Below are positions 1-6,281 of a stretch of 6,611 bases of DNA, piece after piece; the stretch's first letter is position 1, and every line of letters starts with the position of its first letter. Where the stretch lies: positions 1 to 6,611 of the forward strand of contig JAKAOI010000134.1 in NCBI GenBank assembly GCA_021812265.1. Reading direction: 5' to 3'. Under the pieces are notes generated by a model that was not told the DNA's origin, made no database searches, and saw only the letters and a list, made by a program, of their open reading frames with translations. Origin of the DNA: Chloroflexota bacterium (GTDB lineage Bacteria > Chloroflexota > Ktedonobacteria > Ktedonobacterales > JACDGC01). The position numbers were made by a program, and so were the translations under genes.

Positions 1-320
1 GATCTATCATCGTAACACTAGGCAGATTTTCCATGGCAAAATTCTTTCCCGGGGAAACTATCAGCAGAATTCACGGAAAAGCGCGGGTTATTCAAGGCAG
101 AATTGTGCTGCCGCTCTATCATCCTGCGGCGGCGCTGCATCAAAACGCGCTGAAAGCCACACTGCTTGAAGATTTTAAGCAAGTTCCGGCGGCGCTAGCC
201 AATGCGCGCAAAAAGGCGCAGCAAGAGACACAAACAAATCAGCCAAGCGCAGCCCTGCAAGTTGAAGCCAATGCGAAAAAAAATGAGCCTGATAATCCTG
301 AGCAATTATCGCTGTTTTAA
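1..320 (+). CDS. Family-4 (UDGa-type) uracil-DNA glycosylase, C-terminal part
   Basis: This is the 3' end of a gene entering from the left edge. The frame is open from base 3, giving 105 visible residues. Family-4 uracil-DNA glycosylases remove uracil from DNA to start base-excision repair and carry a 4Fe-4S cluster. The recognisable segments are the strand SIIVTLGRFSM, the ISRIHG turn, and the LPLYHPAAAL motif near visible residues 37-45, whose His-Pro belongs to the second active-site motif. The GEAPG-type first motif and the Fe-S cysteines would lie upstream, and no cysteine is visible here. After the conserved LLEDFKQVPAAL helix comes a polar Lys/Gln/Asn/Ala-rich tail of about 40 residues ending in QLSLF, which matches the bacterial sliding-clamp-binding pentapeptide consensus QL(S/D)LF. 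The ATG at 33 is an internal methionine, not the start. The gene converges on the methyltransferase gene with 21 nt between stop codons. The family call is confident; clamp binding is inferred from the motif. Confidence 0.9.
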   Translation, partial: SIIVTLGRFSMAKFFPGETISRIHGKARVIQGRIVLPLYHPAAALHQNALKATLLEDFKQVPAALANARKKAQQETQTNQPSAALQVEANAKKNEPDNPEQLSLF

Positions 321-341
321 TTTGCCCAACATACCCATTAT

Positions 342-1535
342 TTATACAGCGCAAAACAGCGCTTTCAAATATCTGGATTCTGGCATTGCCAGCAAAACGG
401 GATGATCGATTCCGTGTTCCATTTCCTGGAAAATACGCAGGGGTGTTTTATTTGCTTTCACACCGGCGTCAATAACGGTTTCACGAAATTCTTCAAGTGT
501 AATAGGCCCCGAACATGAACAGGTGAGCAAAACACCATTTTCCGCTGTAAGATCTAACCCAAGTTTATTCAGCTTTTTATATGCGCGCAGCGCCTGCGGT
601 TTATCTTTCATGGATTTGGCAAACGCCGGCGGATCGAGAATTACAATATCAAATTTTTCGCCGCCGGCAATCATACGATCCATTTCGGTAAAAGCGTCGC
701 CCACAATAAATTGGCTGTGCTGCGGATCGAATCCGTTCAACTCCATAATATCTTTAGCCATGGCAATTGCCGGCCCCGATTGATCGACACTGGTAATTTT
801 TCGCGCGTGGTTCAGCGCCGCCATTACGCCAAAGCCGCCCGTATAACTGAACATATTTAAGACTGATTTTCCTTGGGCTAATTGGCCAATCAAACCGCGT
901 TTATCGCGTTGATCAAGGAAAAAACCGGTTTTCTGCCCTTTTTGAATATCCACGCGAATAGTTGCGCCATGTTCTTGAATATCAACAAAATCGGGAGTTT
1001 CTCCCCATAGCGCATGCGGAAATTCGCGTTCCAGACCTTCACGGGTACGGCCAAAAATGTCATTGCGGGCAAAGATTCCTTTTGGCTGCATTTCTGCGAC
1101 CAAAGCTTCAATAAACAAACCCTGTAAAGCGTCGGCTCCGGCGGTAGAAAACTGCACGGAAAGATAATCGGCGTATTTATCGGCAATGAATCCCGGCAAT
1201 AAATCGCCTTCGGAATGGATGAGCCGATATGCGTTGGTTTGCTGATGGCGCTCCAAAGATTCTCGCAGCTTCATAGCGCCGCGAATTCGCTTCTTAAAAA
1301 AATCCAAATCAATTGGCTCATCTTGGTTCATCGTTAAAATACGAATCGCAATATCGGTTTCAGCGTTATAGTATCCCCTGCCTAAAAATGAATTATCTAT
1401 AGCGTATACATCCACTAGCCCACCGCGCGGGACCTGCGGCAAAGGAGCCTGAATGGCGCCAGAAAAAATCCACGGATGGCCTCGTATAATATCTTTTTCA
1501 CGGCGCGCTTTCAGCCGCATGATCGGTAAAACCAT
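342..1535 (-). CDS. rlmI: RlmI-like class I SAM-dependent rRNA methyltransferase (m5C)
   Basis: The 397-residue protein matches the RlmI/YccW family in length (E. coli RlmI is 396 aa). That family methylates C5 of a cytosine in 23S rRNA (C1962 in E. coli). An N-terminal PUA-like RNA-binding region includes RREKDIIRGHPWIFSGAI (residues 11-28). The linker signature QKTGFFLDQRDKR is at 201-213. The SAM-binding loop VLNMFSYTGGFG is at 225-236, with acidic Asp251 at the end of the next strand. The DPPAF motif is at 301-305, and TCSCS at 338-342 should hold the catalytic cysteine. The open frame extends 50 codons further upstream, but that part is out-of-frame coding sequence of the neighbour and does not resemble the family. 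The ATG at 1535 overlaps the neighbour's stop as TAATG and has AGGAG about 10 nt upstream. A second methionine at residue 6 is possible. Stop-start overlap implies translational coupling. The exact target base is inferred from the family. Confidence 0.93.
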   Translation of the reverse strand: MVLPIMRLKARREKDIIRGHPWIFSGAIQAPLPQVPRGGLVDVYAIDNSFLGRGYYNAETDIAIRILTMNQDEPIDLDFFKKRIRGAMKLRESLERHQQTNAYRLIHSEGDLLPGFIADKYADYLSVQFSTAGADALQGLFIEALVAEMQPKGIFARNDIFGRTREGLEREFPHALWGETPDFVDIQEHGATIRVDIQKGQKTGFFLDQRDKRGLIGQLAQGKSVLNMFSYTGGFGVMAALNHARKITSVDQSGPAIAMAKDIMELNGFDPQHSQFIVGDAFTEMDRMIAGGEKFDIVILDPPAFAKSMKDKPQALRAYKKLNKLGLDLTAENGVLLTCSCSGPITLEEFRETVIDAGVKANKTPLRIFQEMEHGIDHPVLLAMPESRYLKALFCAV

Positions 1536-2116
1536 TATTTGGTGTCTCCTGAGCTGTTTTGATTGCGCCAAGCGGCAAGTATTGTATATCTTTGCGCCGC
1601 CACGCACACTACCGCAGAGCCGGCAAAGCAGATAGCGGCAAATATCGACACAAGCGCAATATGGCTGAGCGACCAAGATATCCACGCCAATAATCCAAGC
1701 GCCGCGAAAAACAAACTATACCGAAAAATATTCAGCGCACCTATCCATTCTTCTAACAGCGCGTTTTTTGTCCACTTTGGAGCTGCTGACGCAATACCCC
1801 CGAAAACAGCAAAAAGAATCGCCAAAACAGCGGCGGCGCTTTTTCCTAATGTGATGGCGCCAATATACAACATGTACAGGGTTATGGCAGTCGGCAAGCC
1901 ACGCGCTGCGGCTCCGGTCCATACTTCAATGCGCGAAAACGGCTCAGATTGCGTTTGTTCGGCTGTTTGAGGCAAATCATTCCTTAAATCAACTGCCGGC
2001 GCAGATGGGCTTGGCGTCGCCGTGTGAATTGGCCTCCGACCGGCTGCAGGCGCCGCCGCCGCGCGCGCAGGCCGTCTGCTTTGCGGACGCGCATGTTTTC
2101 TGCCAGATTTACTCAT
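1535..2116 (-). CDS. Hypothetical membrane protein, basic disordered N-terminus plus four TM segments
   Basis: I do not recognise this 193-aa protein. Residues 1-30 are rich in Arg, Lys, Ala and Pro (MSKSGRKHARPQ then an Ala/Arg stretch) and look disordered. Residues 31-60 are a Pro/Ser/Thr- and Gln/Glu-containing linker. Four hydrophobic segments follow at about 73-91, 93-112, 131-149 and 151-174. The cationic N-terminus suggests a cytoplasmic tail that could contact nucleic acid or anionic partners, but that is only inference. The ATG at 2116 has no clear Shine-Dalgarno; the nearest purine run is GGAAAA about 14 nt upstream. No other ATG lies in frame upstream close by. The stop overlaps the methyltransferase start (TAATG), so the two are almost certainly co-transcribed and translationally coupled. 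Base composition matches the left block. Confidence 0.75.
   Translation of the reverse strand: MSKSGRKHARPQSRRPARAAAAPAAGRRPIHTATPSPSAPAVDLRNDLPQTAEQTQSEPFSRIEVWTGAAARGLPTAITLYMLYIGAITLGKSAAAVLAILFAVFGGIASAAPKWTKNALLEEWIGALNIFRYSLFFAALGLLAWISWSLSHIALVSIFAAICFAGSAVVCVAAQRYTILAAWRNQNSSGDTK
1546..1552 (-). promoter_or_regulatory. Ribosome-binding site for the RlmI-like gene
   Basis: On the minus strand the sequence reads CAGGAGA, then about 10 nt, then ATGG. This AGGAG core lies inside the 3' end of the upstream membrane-protein gene. It supports the ATG at 1535 over the longer open frame starting at 1685. Confidence 0.65.
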
Positions 2117-2161
2117 ATGTAATACAATTTTCCAATATTCAATGAAAGGCTATATGGCGCT

Positions 2162-2170
2162 ATTATAGCA
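2162..2170 (-). promoter_or_regulatory. Extended -10 promoter (TGC-TATAAT) for the membrane protein / methyltransferase unit
   Basis: The minus strand carries a perfect TATAAT at 2167-2162 preceded directly by TGC (2170-2168), the extended -10 pattern of sigma70-type promoters. At 17 nt spacing the -35 position reads GAGCGA, a poor match, as is common for extended -10 promoters. Transcription would start near 2155, leaving a leader of about 40 nt before the ATG at 2116. The element overlaps the stop codon of the 48-aa ORF (CTATAA). Confidence 0.6.
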
Positions 2171-2309
2171 TATTTCCGGCAGGTTCGCTCCTGTTCCCAT
2201 AGGCACGTACGCCTTCCAACTTCTGGATTTTTGCTTGCAATTCCTCTATGATGCGATCTCGCTCTTGGAGTTGCTGTTCTAGCTTGTGTGCTCTTGTGTC
2301 TTTGTCCAT
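2163..2309 (-). CDS. Small coiled-coil ORF, 48 aa, hypothetical
   Basis: A short open frame starts with ATG at 2309 and ends with TAA at 2165-2163. It encodes 48 residues. Residues 9-33 form an amphipathic, strongly charged helix of coiled-coil type: LEQQLQERDRIIEELQ continues as AKIQKLEG, with Leu/Ile at heptad spacing. A short polar tail ends GNML. GGGAG lies just upstream but only one base from the ATG, which is too close to be ideal; AAGGGG lies about 14 nt upstream. The gap to the following membrane-protein gene is 46 nt on the same strand, so it could be the first gene of that unit. Similar charged helices occur at the N-termini of some transposases, so a truncated remnant is an alternative. 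Composition matches the left block. The coiled coil is easy to see; whether it is expressed is uncertain. Confidence 0.45.
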   Translation of the reverse strand: MDKDTRAHKLEQQLQERDRIIEELQAKIQKLEGVRAYGNRSEPAGNML

Positions 2310-2386
2310 GCTCCCAGTATCGTCCCCTTGTCAATACCCTCTGGGCTGTTACCAATCTATTAGCTTTATCTCAGCAATAATGAAAG

Positions 2387-2417
2387 AGAGCATAGACTAC
2401 AAGATAGCCTATGCTCT
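2387..2417 (-). terminator. Candidate intrinsic terminator of the AT-rich operon
   Basis: A perfect 9-bp inverted repeat pairs AGAGCATAG (2387-2395) with CTATGCTCT (2409-2417) around a 13-nt loop. It lies about 60-90 nt beyond the stop of the PKD-protein gene. Reading the minus strand, the stem is followed by CTTTCATTATTG, a T-rich but interrupted tract, so termination may be imperfect. The remaining bases between 2310 and 2479 show no gene. A smaller, weaker inverted repeat (TCTAGT 2433-2438 with ACTAGA 2446-2451) lies between this hairpin and the stop codon. Confidence 0.5.
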
Positions 2418-2479
2418 TCCAATCATTTATGATCTAGTCTCAAATACTAGATATTGAGATGAATCCGGAGTTAAAATTG

Positions 2480-3478
2480 TTATGAATTCACAGTAACTGT
2501 TTGTGATGTTGTAGAAGTTCTTCCAAATGCATCTGTGACTGTAAGAGTTATAACATATGTTCCTGGATTATTATAATAATGAGAATCTGTTGAATACGAA
2601 GTATCATCAGTATTACCATCTCCAAAATCCCAATGATAATTAGTGATAGCGCCACTAGAATTTGATGCATCAACTTGAATTTCATAAAAAGATCCAAGTG
2701 CTGATGCAGTAAAACTTGCTTTTGGCGCTGGGACTGACACTACTACTTCCTGGGAAATACTAGCTGTTTGATTTGCATCATCAGTAACCGTCAAGCTTAC
2801 TTGGTAAGTCCCAATTTGTGTATAATCATGAGAATCTGTAGGAGAGTATGTCACATCAGTACTACCATCTCCAAAATCCCATTGATAAGTTGAAATTTGC
2901 TCACCTGTTGAGGCACTAGCATCAAAATTGACTGGCACAGAGTTATTATACGTATTAAAATTTCCAACAGTTGCTGTAAAAGAAGGTACTGGAGGATTGG
3001 GTAAGATACTAAAAGTGACAAATACTGTATTCATGTGAGTAAAATTCTGTGCAGTTGCAAGAGGATCAGATACTGTTAGTTGAACTCTAGCATTTGGTAT
3101 ATATGATTGAAAAGATGTGGTAACAATTTTTCCAATTGCAGTTGTACCATCAGGGAAAGTCCAAACATATGACAAATCATATCCCCTGCTATTAGCCGCA
3201 GAAAATTTAATTGGTTGATATTCATGAACGATCTGTCCATTAGAAATTCCAGATATATTTGCTACAACTGGTGGATAAGATGAAAGGATATTATTTGCCA
3301 CAACAGATGGAGACGTAGTAACAGCTACCAAAAGACAGACGATACTAACAGCGACAACAATTGTTAATCGGTTTAATATTTTTTTTGCCTTTGGCATTGA
3401 GGGAGGTGGCGATCCCAATGAAACATGTGAAAATGTTTGTGTTTCTATTGAAGATGGATCGGAATTATCAAATGACAT
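2480..3478 (-). CDS. Membrane-anchored extracellular PKD-repeat protein
   Basis: The 332-aa product has a short Ser/Pro-rich cytoplasmic N-terminus, a basic stretch (KAKKILNR) just before one hydrophobic segment at about 38-55, and then PKD-type beta-sandwich domains. By the positive-inside rule the C-terminal part is outside the cell. Two domains are clear: about 164-249 with YQWDFGDGST and YQVSLTVTD, and about 253-330 with YHWDFGDGNT and YVITLTVTD. A more degenerate one at about 69-157 keeps YVWTFPDG and VQLTVSD. PKD domains usually mediate protein or glycan contacts, and no enzymatic domain or C-terminal sorting motif is visible. The open frame begins three codons earlier at a GTG, but GGAG abuts that GTG, whereas it lies 8 nt before the ATG at 3478, so ATG is chosen. 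It is the last gene of the operon, 33 nt after its neighbour. The ligand is unknown. Confidence 0.85.
   Translation of the reverse strand: MSFDNSDPSSIETQTFSHVSLGSPPPSMPKAKKILNRLTIVVAVSIVCLLVAVTTSPSVVANNILSSYPPVVANISGISNGQIVHEYQPIKFSAANSRGYDLSYVWTFPDGTTAIGKIVTTSFQSYIPNARVQLTVSDPLATAQNFTHMNTVFVTFSILPNPPVPSFTATVGNFNTYNNSVPVNFDASASTGEQISTYQWDFGDGSTDVTYSPTDSHDYTQIGTYQVSLTVTDDANQTASISQEVVVSVPAPKASFTASALGSFYEIQVDASNSSGAITNYHWDFGDGNTDDTSYSTDSHYYNNPGTYVITLTVTDAFGRTSTTSQTVTVNS
2579..2888 (-). repeat. Tandem PKD-domain repeat, 249-bp period
   Basis: The segments 2579-2639 and 2828-2888 are offset by exactly 249 bp (83 codons) and agree at about 51 of 61 positions by hand comparison. Identical stretches include ATGAGAATCTGT and a 17-nt run from ACCATCTCC. 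They encode the WDFGDG core and the following loop of the last two PKD domains. The DNA-level similarity suggests a fairly recent domain duplication. Confidence 0.75.
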
Positions 3479-3484
3479 AGATTT

Positions 3485-3492
3485 CACTCCAT
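3485..3492 (-). promoter_or_regulatory. Ribosome-binding site that decides the PKD-protein start
   Basis: The minus strand reads TATGGAGTGAAATCT and then ATG. The GGAG core ends 8 nt before the ATG at 3478, which is ideal spacing, while it touches the in-frame GTG at 3487. This favours the shorter 332-aa product. Confidence 0.7.
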
Positions 3493-3511
3493 AACATATT
3501 CTAATTGTTTA

Positions 3512-5473
3512 TTAATTTTGTGACAAATCATCCAAATGTACTGATGCATTTGGTAAAATCGATTGTGGAATAGATTCTTGTAAAAATTCTGCCTTTTTAT
3601 TGGGCAGCCGAACTATCCACGTAACAAATGCAAGACTAAAAAACAGTGCAGATATCGCTATAGATGCTCCACTTACAATATTACTAATATTCATTAATAG
3701 TGTGAAGCTAATATTTAAAGCAAATAATTTACTCGCGATATCAAACACAACTACTATTCCACTTAAAAGAAAAGTTAGTATTATTCCCAGAATCAAAAAA
3801 ACATGCGAAATGTTATGTTTTCTGCTAGGCAATGTATTTTTTATGTTGTTTTCTGATTCTGGGGTGATCACAACACGATGGGTTATTATACCTAATAAAC
3901 TACATATAACACCTATAAAAAATACCCAAATAAAAGTACTCGTTAAATCAAGCCCAAAAAAGTTGTGATAATTGGGAACATTATAGGGAAATGTTGAATT
4001 ATTAAAATTCGAATCAACTCGTATTTGAGTTATCCATGCTAGTATTGTTAATATAATCGCTTCACTTAAGCCAGTAACTAGGGCAATTATACCTTTTTCA
4101 CTGAAAGTTTGTGGTATAGCAAGGCGTAAAGAAACTCGGCCAGCAAAGAAGAACGCTATTGCAGGAACAAGTATAGCAACAAGATATATATGCGGTAAAG
4201 TAAAGAGAGAGAGCGAATTTAGAGAATGCGATGCAATCGGTATTGGATTGGAAAATATGAGAGTGCCTCCACTAAATAAGCCCAAGAACCAAACCATCAG
4301 TGGAAAAACAAATATAAATAACATATTTGTTGTAAAAGATGAAGGGAATTGTTCTATAGCAAAATTTGACTGTATATGGAGATTTATTGCGAGATTTGTC
4401 TGATTCAGAATAACAACAATAGCGAATATTACAAAAATGAAAGTAAAAATAAGGCTTAATCCTATTCCAGCAAATCCCCCCAAAATACCTGCGACAATCG
4501 GTGTACGCTTTGATTTAAACGCAAAAGCAATGATATTAGTTCTCCACTGGGTTCCATAGACCTTTATAACTCCACCAATAGCACTAAATAACGTTCCCCA
4601 AATGATACCATAGATCAATGCGCTAAACCACATTGGACCAAATGTAGTATTGGTATTTGTTATAGGATAATACTCAAAATTTATCCCTTGTATTCCCCAA
4701 ATACCAATAATAAGCGCCAATAAAATACCATAAAAAGGTCCTACCAAAGCAGCTCGACTTACTGCAAAACGTAACCGATTGGAGTAATCAGTTGAACTGG
4801 AAATATATCCACCTAATATCAAACAAACTATGGGAATAAGTAAAAGAGTGGTCAATGGTAACCCGAAGGTAATATCTCCATATGCATTAGTATTTGCGTT
4901 GGCAGGAATATGAGCTACAAAATAGGCGCCATGTTCCAATGCTACTAGATATAAAAAATGCTCTTGTGCAAACTGCACTATAATGTTGGAAAATAGATTT
5001 CCTGATTGATTCAATTGTGCAACAGTATTTCCGAGTATTTTACCTAAAATTGCTGCAAAGATGTATGAAAGACCAAGAACACCTACAAGCGCCACAAGTG
5101 CGCCACTCACTGATCCCATAATTGGGTGAGATGCTTGCAATGAAAAATTACGAAGAAAGAATTTTTGTACTGCATTTGTGGGCTGCGCTGTCGATGGATC
5201 GGCAGATTCACCCAAAATATCTGGCATAAAAGTAACAGGCCTATGGGATTCGGATGTTAGTGGATTTATTAAGTCAGTAGTAGGGTGTTGTGCTGTTGAA
5301 TATGGTTGAGAATAGGGATAAAGAGGCTGCGATGGTTGTAAATTTTGTGCTGAAGATGGATGTTGATTTGATAATGGTATGGACTGGGACATACTAAGAA
5401 TATCAGACCCACAATTAGAACAAAAACGTTCTTGGGGATCAAGAGCCTTCCCGCAGTTTGGACAGTATTGCAT
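3512..5473 (-). CDS. Zinc-ribbon polytopic membrane protein (653 aa) with internal duplication
   Basis: The protein starts with a compact zinc ribbon, MQYCPNCGKALDPQERFCSN, with Cys4, Cys7, Cys18 and Cys21. A Ser/Pro/Gln/Tyr-rich linker follows to about residue 105. The rest is a membrane domain with hydrophobic segments near 121-147, 205-222, 240-260, 281-303, 326-356, 381-403, 428-445, 460-482, 511-533, 556-578 and 590-618. Basic loops at 231-240, 304-324, 446-460 and 532-553 suggest about ten crossings with both ends in the cytoplasm. Residues about 117-305 and 324-533 look like two copies of one four-helix unit. I recognise no transporter or enzyme motif. The open frame runs 31 codons further upstream into the preceding gene, but the ATG at 5473 puts the zinc ribbon at the N-terminus as in the neighbour. 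Its Shine-Dalgarno is weak (GAAAGA). Gaps are 26 nt upstream and 33 nt downstream. Function unknown. Confidence 0.85.
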   Translation of the reverse strand: MQYCPNCGKALDPQERFCSNCGSDILSMSQSIPLSNQHPSSAQNLQPSQPLYPYSQPYSTAQHPTTDLINPLTSESHRPVTFMPDILGESADPSTAQPTNAVQKFFLRNFSLQASHPIMGSVSGALVALVGVLGLSYIFAAILGKILGNTVAQLNQSGNLFSNIIVQFAQEHFLYLVALEHGAYFVAHIPANANTNAYGDITFGLPLTTLLLIPIVCLILGGYISSSTDYSNRLRFAVSRAALVGPFYGILLALIIGIWGIQGINFEYYPITNTNTTFGPMWFSALIYGIIWGTLFSAIGGVIKVYGTQWRTNIIAFAFKSKRTPIVAGILGGFAGIGLSLIFTFIFVIFAIVVILNQTNLAINLHIQSNFAIEQFPSSFTTNMLFIFVFPLMVWFLGLFSGGTLIFSNPIPIASHSLNSLSLFTLPHIYLVAILVPAIAFFFAGRVSLRLAIPQTFSEKGIIALVTGLSEAIILTILAWITQIRVDSNFNNSTFPYNVPNYHNFFGLDLTSTFIWVFFIGVICSLLGIITHRVVITPESENNIKNTLPSRKHNISHVFLILGIILTFLLSGIVVVFDIASKLFALNISFTLLMNISNIVSGASIAISALFFSLAFVTWIVRLPNKKAEFLQESIPQSILPNASVHLDDLSQN

Positions 5474-5499
5474 ATGACATCTTTCTTTCGTTGTATTAA

Positions 5500-6177
5500 T
5501 TAATGTGTTTTTTGTTGTACATTTAAATAATTTCCAATGATAATAGCTGCTGATGACACCAAGCAAAGAAATATTCCTACCCCTGGTCCCATAGATACCT
5601 GGACTCCAACCATATTAAAAAGCTGCTGAAATTGTTGATTTTGATTTCCTGATTGAGGAGAAATCCAATAAATTAATGCTCCAATAATCGAAGCGATTGC
5701 AAATATATAATAAAGTAATATATCACGCAATGGCGGCAATCCTATTTTTAAAATACGGGCAATAGCCAAACCAAGGCACAAAATCGAACTAATAATTGCT
5801 ATAATTCCAGGCCAAGCTGACCAAGCAGTTATTGTTACTGTATTGGAAACATTAGTCAACAAACTAGTAGAAAACGTTATGCTATACCAAGGTAGAAATG
5901 AGCTAATAATGGCAACTATACTTCCGCCAGTAACAAGCCAATGCGGGGGATCTGATGTGAGAGACTGCAAAGGAGTAGGAGGAGCTGGCGCACTTGGTGG
6001 TGGTATATATGGCGAAGAATAACCAGGAGGAACTGGTGTACTTGGTGGTATATATGGCGAAGATTCTGGTTTTTGATATGGAATTGATTGTAAAGTTGAG
6101 GGAATAGCGCTACCACAGTTAAAACAAAATTTAGCTTCATCTTTGACCTGTGCGCTACATTGTGGACATACAGACAT
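5500..6177 (-). CDS. Zinc-ribbon four-TM membrane protein (225 aa)
   Basis: The first gene of the AT-rich operon encodes an N-terminal zinc ribbon (MSVCPQCSAQVKDEAKFCFN, Cys4, Cys7, Cys18, Cys21) of the double-CxxC zinc_ribbon type. A Pro/Ser/Tyr-rich linker (about 26-75) contains two SSPYIPP units 15 residues apart. Four hydrophobic segments follow at about 80-102, 120-142, 151-168 and 197-216. A short polar tail ends QQKTH. The ribbon is probably cytoplasmic and acts in protein contact more than DNA binding; that is inference from similar membrane-tethered ribbons. The ATG at 6177 has AGAGGA about 8 nt upstream. The architecture parallels the 653-aa neighbour, and the ribbons are clearly related (CPxC, KFC/RFC, NCGS). 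A near-consensus promoter lies 75-104 nt upstream. No known function is recognised. Confidence 0.85.
   Translation of the reverse strand: MSVCPQCSAQVKDEAKFCFNCGSAIPSTLQSIPYQKPESSPYIPPSTPVPPGYSSPYIPPPSAPAPPTPLQSLTSDPPHWLVTGGSIVAIISSFLPWYSITFSTSLLTNVSNTVTITAWSAWPGIIAIISSILCLGLAIARILKIGLPPLRDILLYYIFAIASIIGALIYWISPQSGNQNQQFQQLFNMVGVQVSMGPGVGIFLCLVSSAAIIIGNYLNVQQKTH
5999..6063 (-). repeat. Direct repeat encoding SSPYIPP units in the proline-rich linker
   Basis: The 20-nt sequence GGTGGTATATATGGCGAAGA occurs at 5999-6018 and again at 6044-6063, a 45-bp (15-codon) period. On the coding strand both copies give SSPYIPP. It is a site where linker length could vary by slippage or recombination. Confidence 0.8.
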
Positions 6178-6184
6178 AAAAAAA

Positions 6185-6190
6185 TTCCTC
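6185..6190 (-). promoter_or_regulatory. Ribosome-binding site for the 225-aa zinc-ribbon gene
   Basis: The minus strand reads GAAAGAGGAATTTTTTT and then ATG. The AGAGGA core ends about 7-8 nt before the start at 6177, the best Shine-Dalgarno in the operon. Confidence 0.65.
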
Positions 6191-6251
6191 TTTCATATAT
6201 TTTCAAACTAACGGATGCAAAAAACCATTGAAGTGATCCTGCATTTTTTGT

Positions 6252-6281
6252 AGTATACAACTTCTCTTACTAGAGAGTCAA
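6252..6281 (-). promoter_or_regulatory. Sigma70-type promoter of the AT-rich zinc-ribbon/PKD operon
   Basis: On the minus strand TTGACT (6281-6276) and TATACT (6257-6252) each match the -35 and -10 consensus at five of six positions, separated by 18 bp. Transcription would start near 6245, giving a leader of about 68 nt before the ATG at 6177. No comparable promoter was seen in the 26-nt and 33-nt gaps between the genes, which fits one transcript for all three. Confidence 0.65.
6260..6278. promoter_or_regulatory. Imperfect dyad between the -35 and -10 boxes (possible operator)
   Basis: ACTTCTCT (6260-6267) and AGAGAGT (6272-6278) form an inverted repeat with one extra base in one arm and a 4-nt centre, filling the promoter spacer. 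A repressor bound here would block the promoter. No regulator gene is visible in the window, so this may be chance. Confidence 0.3.

Noticed and set aside
348..363. AGCGC/GCGCT hairpin near the convergent gene ends as a terminator
   Set aside because: The stem is only 5 bp, lies inside the methyltransferase coding end, and has just TTTC after it on the plus strand.
1536..1685. Fifty-codon N-terminal extension of the methyltransferase frame
   Set aside because: It overlaps the coding sequence of the membrane protein out of frame, does not resemble the PUA start of the family, and the ATG at 1535 with AGGAG upstream gives a normal family length.
1563..1970. 135-codon plus-strand frame
   Set aside because: It is antisense to the four-TM membrane protein and the start of its downstream gene, shows no domain, and has no ribosome-binding site.
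2329..2334. Perfect TTGACA on the minus strand as a -35 box for the 48-aa ORF
   Set aside because: No -10-like hexamer occurs at 16-18 nt spacing (it reads AGCATG, GCATGG or CATGGA), and that position overlaps the ORF's start codon.
2113..2355. 80-codon minus-strand frame
   Set aside because: It runs through the 48-aa ORF, the promoter and the leader in another frame; its Arg/Thr-rich product looks like a shadow and the coiled-coil frame is more protein-like.
5474..5566. Thirty-one-codon N-terminal extension of the 653-aa protein
   Set aside because: It overlaps the end of the 225-aa gene and would bury the zinc ribbon behind an unrelated leader; the neighbour's ribbon begins at residue 1.
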